Positions 1 through 8,095 of a DNA stretch of 15,308 nucleotides are shown here, piece by piece; within the stretch, counting starts at the first letter, position 1, and each line of letters begins with the position of its first letter. Under the pieces are notes generated by a model, which saw nothing but the letters and a program-made list of their open reading frames with translations, was not told the DNA's origin and did not search any database. The stretch lies in assembly GCA_964058845.1 (NCBI GenBank), contig CAXKVR010000596.1:1-15308 (forward strand). The letters are read 5' to 3'. The stretch is from Carex sylvatica. Taxonomy: Eukaryota; Streptophyta; Magnoliopsida; Poales; Cyperaceae. The translations under genes and the position numbers were made by a program.

Positions 1-605
1 CACATACATATACTTCGCCAGATATATATAGTAGTTTTAGTATACCATCAATTCTTGCAATATACTTCAAAGGTTTGTTAAAACCAGCATTAATTTAACT
101 GTTTATAGTTGCGCAGAAAATTCTATCAGCAGAAAATTCAAAGTATTATATCCATCGTTATCGTCCTCATCACCATGTACATCATCCACAATATTATACT
201 AATAATAATAATTTTTTTTTTTTTTTTTATTGTTGCTGTTGAAACCATCATCATTGTTATTGTTAATATTTTATTTTTGTTAGTATTATTGCTATCATTT
301 TTATTCATTTTGGGGTAAAGGAGGAAAACATGTGATCCTTTTCTAGCGCGCATGGATGCAATAAATAACCAATCTATTTTAGCTTACCTTTGGAAATCCC
401 AGCTTGGCTTCAATAACTAGAAATGCAAGCCAAATCCGTGATTTATAAGGTAGCTTTATTAGTTGACCTTGATTTGTCTTCATTTTAATTAAATTATCAC
501 ATGCATTTTCTCATCATGGGTGCAAATTAACTTGCTTTCCCATGCAGCTATTTTCTAAAGTTTGATAATATTGTCTCTGTGTCCATACTAGCTAGGACTC
601 GTTTA
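1..605. other. AT-rich low-complexity stretch, no gene
   Basis: This stretch holds a poly-T run at about 212-228 and a long T-rich, ATT/GTT-rich tract through about 310. Open frames over it translate to runs of Ile, Val and Phe on one strand and Lys and Thr on the other, which is what simple sequence gives rather than a protein. I see no splice-flanked coding segment or RNA gene. It is followed directly by the TTA target copy of the MITE at 606. Confidence 0.6.
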
Positions 606-750
606 GGTCCTGTGCGGCAGTTCTATTGAGAATGAGAATCAAAAATTTTGAACTAAAAATTACTGTTTATGTGGGAAAAAAAAATTCAGTCTGAGTGAAT
701 TTTTTTCTCCCATGTGAACAATAAATTTTTGGCTGCCGCCGAACAGATCC
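606..750. mobile_element. Tourist-like MITE with TTA duplication
   Basis: A 145-bp imperfect inverted repeat starts GGTCCTGTGCGGC and ends, read on the other strand, GGATCTGTTCGGC. It is flanked on both sides by TTA (603-605 and 751-753). A 3-bp TTA duplication and a GG-starting terminal repeat are the hallmarks of PIF/Harbinger-derived Tourist MITEs. The arms continue inward (a GGGARAAAAAAATTCA segment near 670-690 pairs with 690-712). The left arm carries about 30 extra bases near 621-650 with no partner on the right, so the palindrome is asymmetric. There is no coding capacity, so movement would have needed a transposase from elsewhere. Confidence 0.7.
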
Positions 751-753
751 TTA

Positions 754-1511
754 TGCTGCAATTAATCGACACTACGCTTATTAACCATTTGAGACACTTC
801 TAACTTGTTTTTCCCATATCATATTAATTCAACAATTTTTTTGTACATGTAGTAAAAAAATTTGGATGATTTTAGCGTACTTTTAAAATTTAGTATGCAT
901 TTTGTATATCTTGGTGAGTTGAACGATACAACAATTTTTGTAGTTAGGAATAAAATATATATATTCGTCGGTTTACCTTTTAGAAGATTAAATAGGTGCA
1001 TTATATGTACATTTATATTAATAATAATTAACCTTTTGGAGATCAAAAATTTATACAAATCTCTTTATATAATTATAACTTAAACATACTCAATTTATAT
1101 ACTATAAATGAAAACCAATATTCTAATATTCAACGGCTATTGCTAAGGAGTATGTATTGTAACGTAGAATTAATGTACCTTAAATTTTGAATGTGCCATA
1201 GAATTATCTCAAAAGAAATTTACGTATTATGAAAATTGAATATTATCTAATTTCTACCATTAATTGCCGTACTTGTACAAAGTAATTTGTTCATTTAATT
1301 TATTGCATTGAACTTAAAATATAAATTCATGATGGACCAATTAATTTCCAATTAATGCATAACGTGAACTACTTTTTTTTTTTTTTTTTTTTTGGGAATA
1401 AGACTTTGTTAACCACGATATATATCCACCATTTCTTTAATAGATGTCCTTTACGAATATCAAATATGTGTCATAGAAAGATGGGGTCGATCACTGTCTA
1501 AAATTGACCTG
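754..1511. other. AT-rich intergenic stretch
   Basis: I find no supported gene. The only notable element is a 21-base poly-T at 1373-1393. Overlapping open frames on both strands at 819-1083 are about 75 codons, AI/K/L-rich, match no family I recognise and mirror each other, so I treat them as chance. Confidence 0.5.
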
Positions 1512-1553
<42 letters not shown>

Positions 1554-1965
1554 TTGGACTATGGTGCATTGCAATCTATATACTTTCTTCTACATAATAC
1601 TGCAAATCATTAGATTCGAAGTTCAAATGGTCGATTTAAATAGTTCAATATGTTATCCATATCGAAATGTGCTTGGAGACCAAATTTTATATTTTTAAAA
1701 AAAAATTTACTATTTTGTTAGAATTTTTTTAAATCCCTGTTTTCAGAAATTTCTGAACCATAAAAAATCAGTGATTTTCAAAAAATCTAAAAAAAATAGT
1801 AAATTTTTTTCGAATAATGTAAAATTTGGTCTCCAAGCACATTTTTAGATGGATATCAAATTGAACGGTCTGAATCAGTTATTTTGAAGTCAAGATCAAT
1901 GATTTATAGTCCAACAAATATTGCAATGCACCATAGCCCAACTCTCTCTCTCTATATATATATAT
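1512..1965. mobile_element. Foldback element F1, tipped by (GA)n and flanked by (TA)n
   Basis: The core at 1533-1952 is an almost complete palindrome of about 420 bp. The left arm opens with (GA)n and then GTTGGACTATGGTGCATTGC. The right arm, read in reverse, opens with (GA)n and then GTTGGGCTATGGTGCATTGC. Both sides are bordered by TA repeats (1512-1532 and 1953-1965), which may be a duplicated TA-rich target or part of the terminal repeat. Inside, 1621-1700 and 1818-1890 pair with each other and carry the conserved block shared with F2 and F3, including CTTGGAGACCAAATTTTA. There is no ORF. Superfamily is uncertain: the foldback form and the related copy J, which has a 9-bp duplication, suggest a Mutator-like origin. 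Confidence 0.75.
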
Positions 1966-2738
1966 CACAAGCAAGCTTTAATTTTCTTATTTGTTTACGT
2001 ACATATATACGAAGAGAAACTGGATCAGTGTACTTTGTAAAAGGAAAAAAAAATGCATATACAAATTCCTTTGAGTAGTAGGAGTGCAATATAAAGAAAA
2101 ATTATGAACAACTGAAAAAGTTATAGCTTGTGCAAATGAAAGTATATAATAATACTGGGTGGCTATTTCCTGGTCCTTTCACGTACGGGAGCAAAGCCAT
2201 TTTCAATTTCTGAATGAAAAAAGGAAAATAAAAAGCACATGCTAACTAATCTGTATTTAAATATTAATTAATGTAACTGCAGGACTGACACAGTTAATAA
2301 GCAACAAGATCCATAAACTACGTTGGGGAATATTCCAATATTACAGCTCAGTTCATCTCGGCTTCTCACATGCATTGGATCATTCTGGCATGATCATATG
2401 CATGTATACACCGGATTAATTATGAAACAGATCATGTATTAATTTGCTAAAAGACATAATAATAATATAACTTAAATGCATACTAAATTTGTTACGACGA
2501 GGGCATGCAATTGCTGTCTGAAATAGTTTTGTCAGCAACTTTTGTTTATATTTTTGCAAATTAATAGTTTTGTCAGCATTATATTATATACCCTGTAATC
2601 TTTTTTTTCTCTCTCGGCTTTTATATGGAGAAAAATATTAATGCCTATATGATTCTGATTCGGACTTTTTTTTTTTTTTCTGATAGGAAAGGCAAAAGGA
2701 ATTGTAGATCGTGTATCGTGCTTTGTGTCTAATGGATC
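1966..2738. other. AT-rich intergenic stretch with a short direct repeat
   Basis: There is no gene. A perfect 16-base direct repeat, AATAGTTTTGTCAGCA, lies at 2522-2537 and 2563-2578, a period of 41 bases. This looks like a small local duplication whose spacer has diverged. A poly-T run sits near 2667-2680. Confidence 0.5.
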
Positions 2739-2971
2739 GGATCCTAAGGCGTATCCTCTGCATTAACTCAAAAAGGAATCTTTTCAGTTAATGAATCTCA
2801 ACCGTCTGATTTTAAACGGAGTCAATCCGGTTCCTGTTTATGATATAAGTGGCCCTTTAATATTAGTGCGGATCTAATCTGCAAGAATCTTAAAAATATC
2901 GGATGGTCAGAATTCATTAACTCAAAAGATTTCCTTTTGAGTTCATGCAGCGGATTCAAAATCTGGGATCC
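2739..2971. mobile_element. Foldback MITE K with GGATCC ends
   Basis: A 233-bp inverted repeat has arms of about 75 bp. The left arm (2739-2815) reads GGATCC, then CCTCTGCATTAACTCAAAA, then AGTTAATGAATCT. The right arm on the opposite strand (2971 back to about 2897) reads GGATCC, then CCGCTGCATGAACTCAAAA, then AGTTAATGAATTC. The loop is about 80 bp and non-coding. The inner edge of the left arm carries CCGTCTGATTTTAAACGG (2802-2819), itself nearly palindromic and echoed at 10353. I could not find a convincing target duplication, so the outer limits may be off by several bases and the superfamily is unassigned. Confidence 0.65.
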
Positions 2972-3727
2972 TCTGACAGTCTCATTATTATAAACTTTTC
3001 TTTTAGAGAGACATTTTAAACTTTTTTTGTAGAAGACATAGCTATCAGACGAAGAGTCGGATTTTCTGTGGCAGATCAAAACATATGCCACATTGGGTGT
3101 AATTTTATATTCAGTGAGGGGTCACATTGAATCAGGCATAGGTAATTGCTTATATCTGAATTTTGAAAACCGAAAATTGATCAAATCGTTAATCATATCA
3201 GTAACTGTTTTACCATAATAAACGGAAAGAAAATAACAAATGGATACAAGATACAGTCACAGTTGGTAGTCACTGGCGAGTGGCGACACGGTGTGACATG
3301 GATCTTTGCTTGATAGAAGGATCAGAATATAAAATGAATATAGAAATAAAATTAAACCTCGGGAGAATAAAGTGTCAACGATTAATGGAGAATCATTCAG
3401 AGGATTAGGTGATCATAGGCTTCATACATGATACATCCCGTGAGCACATTCAAAATTCAAGCATTGTTTTCTAGACTTGATTTGTTCCACACAAAGTTAA
3501 ATTGAATGCCTCATTTCTTCGTTGGAAAAAGGTTGGTACCACTAATTAATTATCATATGATATTCTTGTTTGGGACCAATCATGTAGGTCGTATTTTCAG
3601 GTCACGAAAAAAATAGTTAAGCATATTTGTTGCTGAAATAATAAATGCTACAGAAATCGTTCTAGAATGTTGAAAGTTGCTCAACAAATTAATCAATGAG
3701 TTAGTTATTAATTACTATTTGTATTTT
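2972..3727. other. Intergenic stretch, nothing recognised
   Basis: Base composition is slightly less AT-rich than the neighbours around 3240-3310, but no open frame, repeat pair or RNA gene stands out. The open frame on the minus strand covering 2822-3091 runs across the right arm of K and into this stretch. It matches no family and is best explained by chance. Confidence 0.4.
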
Positions 3728-3870
3728 TTTTTCTTGACATATTTTTGTAATTTACACCTCATTTTTAATCGAAAGATAATATTTACAAATGATGAATAAT
3801 TACCTTGATGCGACATATTGGAGCATATATAATGAATAAAATTATTGCTCTTATGTATGTCATATATATT
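3728..3870. repeat. Dispersed repeat G, copy 1
   Basis: This block is a diverged direct copy of 5413-5550. Shared landmarks appear in the same order: TTCTTGAC, CCTCAT, AAGATA, TGATG, ATAATTA, TTGATG, TAATGAATAAAA and GCTCTT followed by TGTAT and TCATAT. Identity is roughly two thirds by eye with several indels. It directly precedes foldback F2. The repeat is non-coding and its class is unknown. Confidence 0.55.
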
Positions 3871-3892
3871 TTATATGAGGAGAGATCCACTT

Positions 3893-4246
3893 ACACTCTT
3901 TTTTGGTGACACCGAATTACACCTTACAATGTTTTTGAAGTTTTTAAAGTTCAAACAGTCGATTCAAACCGTTCAACATGATAGATATATTAAAATGTGC
4001 TTGAAGATCAAATTTTACATTTTTTTTTTAATTTTTTTACTAATTATTAAGTATTTTACAAAATCGTTGTTGTTTTCAGACCATTGAATTTTTGTACCCA
4101 TCTTAATAAATAGTAACAAAATTTAGAAAAATATAAAATTTGATCTGCAAGCACATTTTAATATATCCATCATGTTGAACAGCTTGGATCGAGTGTTTGG
4201 ACTTTAAAAATGTAGAGTGTAATCCAGTGTCACTAAAAAAGAGTGT
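3893..4246. mobile_element. Foldback element F2
   Basis: A 354-bp near-complete palindrome has terminal repeats ACACTCTTTTTTGGTGACAC on the left and ACACTCTTTTTTAGTGACAC on the right (reverse strand). The next block, RATTACACYYTACA, also pairs. The subterminal blocks (3949-4022 and 4130-4205) contain the interior shared with F1 and F3: an ACCGTTCAACATGAT-type motif, then AAAATGTGCTTG and ATCAAATTTTA. No clean target duplication is visible at these limits. The tips are unlike those of F1 and F3 although the interior is clearly related. It has no coding capacity. Confidence 0.75.
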
Positions 4247-4649
4247 TCCCTCATTCTATATTCCAATATTGAACTTAATTATAACATAGACGTTCAATTT
4301 GGATATACATGATCGTATTAATTTACCAGTTGATTTGTTCTGAGTACAGGTTAAATTAATTATCAGATTTGTTCTAAGTACAGGTAAAATTAATCAAAGT
4401 TATAACGTACAGATATATTACTCTTCTTGCTCAGCTTAGGTAAGGTTAGGTTGCTAGGTGACTGGACCGGAAGGTAGCATCAACAAATTATTAAGAAATT
4501 CATATTGCCGACTAATAATCAAAGGGAGGTTAGAGGCCAAACATCCCTTAAAATAAAATAAAAATAAAAAAACAAGACTCGAGACTAACTACAGAATTAG
4601 ACTACATTCTATTACTTAAACGTTGGTGAACAGAGATCTGAGAGTGTCC
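4247..4649. other. Intergenic stretch containing a two-unit tandem repeat
   Basis: There is no gene. Two tandem units at about 4332-4361 and 4366-4395 share GATTTGTTCTRAGTACAGGT followed by WAAATTAAT, with a period of 34 bases. Two copies only, with three or so differences, indicate an old local duplication. An AATAAAATAAAAATAAAA low-complexity run sits near 4549-4571. Confidence 0.5.
4332..4395. repeat. Two-copy tandem repeat, period 34
   Basis: Unit 1 is 4332-4361 and unit 2 is 4366-4395. They differ by a G/A change in the middle and a T/A change near the end, with a slight spacer between them. No function can be inferred. Confidence 0.6.
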
Positions 4650-4659
4650 CTCTCACCCT

Positions 4660-4849
4660 GGAAACAAATCTGCTGTGATCCATAGGAATTGCAGGGACCC
4701 TGTAATTCCAAATCCAACCTTTCATTTGTTTTGAGATTCGTGCATGAAAACAACTTCTATTAAGATTCGTGTATTTAGAAAAATGAACCTTTTGATCGGA
4801 AATAACAGGGACCCTGCAATTCCGTTTGGATCGCAACAGATTTATTTCC
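4660..4849. mobile_element. 190-bp foldback E with 10-bp target duplication
   Basis: The direct repeat CTCTCACCCT lies at 4650-4659 and again at 4850-4859. It brackets an inverted repeat: left end GGAAACAAATCTGCTGTGAT, right end (reverse strand) GGAAATAAATCTGTTGCGAT. The arms continue inward through GGAATTGCAGGG on both sides to about 70 bp. The loop carries GATTCGTG twice (4736-4743 and 4764-4771). A 9-11-bp duplication with long terminal inverted repeats is typical of Mutator-like elements, so this is best read as a tiny MULE-derived MITE. The open frames over it on both strands are palindrome artefacts. Confidence 0.75.
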
Positions 4850-4871
4850 CTCTCACCCTAGCCTTTGTTTT

Positions 4872-4875
<4 letters not shown>

Positions 4876-4908
<33 letters not shown>
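4876..4908. repeat. (CT)n microsatellite
   Basis: An uninterrupted CT run lies just right of element E's target duplication. It gives long Ser-Leu frames on the plus strand that are not real proteins. Confidence 0.9.
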
Positions 4909-4909
<1 letters not shown>

Positions 4910-5116
4910 ATATGTGTGTTTTATATATGTTATGATTATAAAATGAAGTGTGGTAGTTTCCATATGGACCATTGTCTGTCCTACTGCTATGCCAAGAGAC
5001 CCGCCGCAGAACGAGGGGAATTTATTCTGCCAAACTCTACATGCTCTCACATGCACCCGTTTTGTTTTTTTTCTGGTTTCAATTCAATTCAATACTTCTT
5101 AGTTTACTAGCTTCAC

Positions 5117-5157
<41 letters not shown>

Positions 5158-5412
5158 TATATGTCCTTACAACAAATCATATATACATTAATTACTATTG
5201 TGTATGCACGGGAAGATCGATCTTAAGATAACGAGCAGGGAGAGAGGTAGTTCGATCGCATGCATAATAATTAATTGGATTTGATTCAACAATATTTAAA
5301 ATTTACTAATTGCATCAGATCTCGATCATTTAATTAATTTTATATATCTAATAAAAGCGTCTGGAGGAGGAGGTTAGGCTACCACATCCGTAAAACCATA
5401 TTTATATTATAT
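4909..5412. other. Intergenic stretch with a (TA)n microsatellite
   Basis: A TA run occupies about 5120-5154. The segment 4990-5055 is less AT-rich than its surroundings (CCGCCGCAGAACGAGG), and two plus-strand frames cross it, but neither has a recognisable domain and both end in simple sequence. I do not call a gene. Confidence 0.5.
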
Positions 5413-5631
5413 TTCTTGACTTATTTGTGTAAGTTATCCCTCATCAGTTAATATATAAAAAGATACTATTAAGAGTGATGCATAATTATTTTGATGAAAC
5501 ATTTTAAAGTTTAATGAATAAAAACATGGCTCTTCTGTATATCATATTCATTATTAAACCATTTTACAAGTATCATCACGTTCACAAATACATCAAACTA
5601 TTATAAAAAATGTTTCATCAAATAAAATAAA
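5413..5631. repeat. Dispersed repeat G, copy 2, with inverted segment
   Basis: Positions 5413-5550 align in direct orientation with 3728-3870. In addition, TTTGATGAAACATTTT near 5492-5507 is repeated in inverted orientation near 5608-5623, so this copy may be one arm of a further degraded foldback whose right arm stops where foldback A begins (5632). Non-coding. Class unknown. Confidence 0.5.
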
Positions 5632-6202
5632 GGGGGAATTTCACGTATACCCCTCAAAAACTTCAATATTACGTATTCCCCCCCCCCCCAATTTTGAAAT
5701 TACATATTTCCCCCTCTAAACTCCAAAAACTCACATATTTACCCATTTTATTATATTTTATATTAAAACACATTCTAAATTTATAAAATACCTATTTTAC
5801 TCTTTTATTAAAAAATCATAATACGCCCATCTGACTCCAATTTAATTATGAAGGTTTCTCTACCGTCCGAATTGATTTAAGATCCGTGCATGCTACATCA
5901 ACACGAATCTTGAAGCGAACACACACGGATATTGAAGCAATGTGCACAGATTTTAATATGATGCATGCGGATCAAAATTTCTTTGAGATTCGTGCGGACT
6001 AGATTAGCACGAATTTTGAAGCAAACACGCAATAATCTTATTGCGATGCGCACGGATCGGACAGTATAGGAACCCTTCAGATTCAAATTTGAGTTTAATG
6101 GAGCATTTCATACTTTTAATGAAAGGTGAAGTAGGTATTTTATAAATTTAGAATTAATTTTAATATAAAAGACAATAAAATAGATAAATATGTGAGTTTT
6201 TA
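5632..6202. mobile_element. Foldback element A, right end truncated
   Basis: The left end starts GGGGGAATTTCACGTATACC and is the same terminal family as C (GAGAGAATTTCATGTATACC at 11571). The left arm at 5725-5810 pairs with 6113-6202: AAAAACTCACATATTTA and AAATTTATAAAATACCTA have reverse-complement partners near 6184-6200 and 6127-6146. The outer 90 bp or so of the right arm is missing, so the element is lopsided. The loop continues the palindrome (CCGTCCGA and GATCCGTGCATG pair with GATGCGCACGGATC and TCGGACAGT) and holds repeated CACGAATYTTGAAGCRAACAC units. The left arm includes a C12 run at 5678-5689. Confidence 0.7.
5898..6060. repeat. Degenerate 20-bp subrepeats in the loop of A
   Basis: CACGAATCTTGAAGCGAACAC (near 5901) and CACGAATTTTGAAGCAAACAC (near 6009) are direct copies differing at two sites. 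CACGGATATTGAAGCAATGTG (near 5926) is a third, looser copy, and TTTGAGATTCGTGC (near 5983) is an inverted partial copy. The minus-strand open frame here reflects the repeats rather than a gene. Confidence 0.6.
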
Positions 6203-6235
6203 AATGTGCACCCATGATTTTTGGGATATGTTATC

Positions 6236-6416
6236 TTCCCAGGTATACCTGACTCAACACAATTGAAACGGATGGCTCAGATTTGCTCTCAACCGGTGCT
6301 TGCTCGGGATGGCGCAGGAGGCAATATTATTTGTGCTTTGAGATTTGTGCCAAGTTAAATAGAACAATTCTGAACCGTTCGATTCAATTGTACTCAGTCC
6401 GGTAACCTGAGGGGAT
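6236..6416. mobile_element. Foldback MITE H
   Basis: The inverted repeat has arms of about 55 bp. The left arm reads CCCAGGTATACCTGACT then ACACAATTGAAACGGATGG and CTCAGATTTG. The right arm on the reverse strand reads CCTCAGGTTACCGGACT then TACAATTGAATCGAACGG and TTCAGAATTG. The loop of about 70 bp is relatively GC-rich (GCTCGGGATGGCGCAGGAGG) and non-coding. No convincing target duplication is visible. It sits about 35 bp right of the broken end of element A, so the loss of A's right end and the arrival of H may be connected. Confidence 0.6.
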
Positions 6417-6440
6417 GTGAATTCTGATTTTTGAATAGGC

Positions 6441-6462
6441 CATATATATATATATATATATA
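6441..6462. repeat. (AT)n microsatellite
   Basis: A simple AT run. It could resemble a TATA element for the small ORF at 6638 but is indistinguishable from the many other AT runs here. Confidence 0.85.
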
Positions 6463-6637
6463 CACAGCAAAGCTAAGTAGTACATCTCTGATCCTAAAAG
6501 TCTACAAGTCCCGTTATTAATTCCCCCATGCATACATAGTTTAGTCATACTAGCTAATAACTACAAACGAAGATTCTCCTTGTAGTTTTGCATGTTTGTT
6601 TTCTTGTCCTTTTTGCTCTTCCTTCGAAGTAGCTATC

Positions 6638-6739
6638 ATGGATCTCAAAAAGTTCCCTAATTCAGGAAAGATCCCGCTAATGTTACCAAGAAGCTTCTCC
6701 CTTGTAGTTGTTGCTGCTTGCTGCACTATTATATTGTGA
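6638..6739 (+). other. 33-codon ORF, possible first-exon remnant
   Basis: A short frame starts MDLKKFPNSGK and continues into a hydrophobic stretch, FSLVVVAACCTIIL, before TGA. A basic N-terminus followed by a membrane-like segment would suit the start of a type II membrane protein, and the local composition is less AT-rich than its flanks. A GT at 6735-6736 could be a splice donor. Against this, no continuation exon is seen, foldback F3 sits 40 bp downstream, and there is no match to a protein I can name. I regard it as a weak candidate for a gene fragment, not a confirmed gene. Confidence 0.15.
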
Positions 6740-6776
6740 AATGGTGAAATTATAATTAGGTCACTATTTCAATTTA

Positions 6777-7166
6777 GAGAAGGGTACTTAATACCTCGTG
6801 TTTTTCTTATCTCATATTGTATATTTTTGTTTTTAAAGTTTAAACTGTGGATCTGAACCACTCAACATAATATTCATACTAAAATATGTTTGGAGATAAA
6901 ATTTTATAATTTTTGCAAATTTTTTGTAATTTTTTAAGATAGGTACAAAATAACTGTTTTGTTTCTGGATCGTTCAAACACAATGATTTTCTACCTATCT
7001 AAAAAAATAGTAAAAAATTTCTAAAAAATATAAAATTTCATTCCTAAGAATATTTTAGTATTGATATCATATTGAGCGGTTCGGATCAACATATTGAACT
7101 TTGAAAATGAAAATATAAAATATGAAGTATGATGAGGTATGAAAGGTATGAGGTATTGAAACCCTC
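6777..7166. mobile_element. Foldback element F3 with 9-bp target duplication
   Basis: A near-complete palindrome of 390 bp. The left end reads GAGAAGGGTACTTAATACCT, the right end on the reverse strand GAGGGTTTCAATACCT. It is flanked by TTCAATTTA (6768-6776) and TTCAATTTT (7167-7175), an 8-of-9 match. The interior blocks (6835-6912 and 7028-7103) carry the F-family signature: a GATCTGAACC-type motif, then CAACATAATATTCATACTAAAAT and TTTGGAGATAAAATTTTAT-like sequence. The 9-bp duplication supports a Mutator-like origin. It is non-coding. Confidence 0.75.
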
Positions 7167-7175
7167 TTCAATTTT

Positions 7176-7850
7176 AGTGTTCTACAGCTACAACATTTAA
7201 TTTTGTGGAAATAAATAATTACTAAATATTGATATATATAGTAGAAAAATGACCATTACAGCCTTGTAGATTTTTCTTCTGTCTATATATTTTTGCTATA
7301 AATGGTTTTCTGAAACATGTCAGTTAAATGTAGAAATTAAAATTGTCAATACATAATAAATGTATGAAATCGTGAAGCAAACAAGATAATGTCATGTCTA
7401 GCTAAAAAATAATTATCAAATCTTAAATTGGAATAAGCAACGTTGCAGATTTTTAATCCCGTATGGTACTAATTAATAATAATAAATTGATATATAAAAG
7501 AAAAACAAATTTAACACAGCATTGTAAATCTTCCTCACGTGCGTTTTCATAAATTAGTGTGATTTTTGTTCAGCTTCTTCATCGATCTGTGATACAAGTG
7601 ACTTGGTTTCTCTTCAACTGTGATTTTGTTCCGCCTGCATAACAATGAAAATGTAATACAAGAGATTCATTTTCACAATCTAATATTCATTATTTTAAAT
7701 CTAATTTCATTTTACTAATCACACTCGATCGATGAGTAAAACAAACTCAGATTTGACCATTTTGCAAAACAGCCATGTTGGACCTTTAAAATCTGGAAAC
7801 AAGCACTTCAGTCCCTACTTATTTTTCAAAATTCCTTATATATACTTTTT
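7176..7850. other. AT-rich intergenic stretch, nothing recognised
   Basis: No repeat pair, RNA gene or coding segment is supported here. The sequence around 7530-7660 is somewhat less AT-rich but breaks in every frame. Confidence 0.45.
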
Positions 7851-8095
7851 TTTTGAAGGACAGCTGGCAAGTAGCCGGCTGACAATAAATTAATAAAAAA
7901 GAATATTTACATAATATTTTTGCTCTAACATTTTACAATTTAACTAGTAAATAACACGCTAAGCCACCCAGTGAAGGACCGTGCATGGTCCCTTATGTCC
8001 GTTCTGCCCCTTCCTAACCTCCTATTAGAGATTATTTTTCCATAGCGTAATTTTTTGGACCGCTTCATCTATTAACCTATGCACTTGTTTATTTT
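7851..8095 (-). other. Probable LINE 3' flank
   Basis: This lies downstream of the LINE coding remnant on the minus strand. A T10 run near 7847-7856 would be a short poly-A tail on that strand, so the interval could be the LINE 3' untranslated region. A small hairpin sits next to it: CAGCTGGC (7861-7868), 5-base loop, GCCGGCTG (7874-7881), with one G-T pair. I could not find a target duplication that would prove the 3' limit. Confidence 0.35.

Noticed and set aside
109..353. Overlapping open frames of about 70 codons on both strands
   Set aside because: They are translations of T-rich and ATT-rich simple sequence (runs of Ile, Val, Phe or their mirror) with no domain or codon signal.
819..1083. 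Mirrored plus- and minus-strand frames of 73-79 codons
   Set aside because: No recognisable family, AT-driven composition and near-complete overlap on opposite strands point to chance.
2822..3091. 89-codon minus-strand frame
   Set aside because: It begins outside and runs through the right arm of foldback K. It has no domain, and its reading across an element boundary argues against a real gene.
4612..5226. Several overlapping frames around element E and the CT/TA microsatellites
   Set aside because: They translate palindrome arms and simple repeats (Ser-Leu and Tyr-Ile runs), not conserved protein.
6762..7179. CACTA...TAGTG ends around F3, suggesting a CACTA transposon
   Set aside because: The 3-bp flanks do not match, whereas starting at GAG (6777) gives an 8-of-9 duplication and ends that resemble J.
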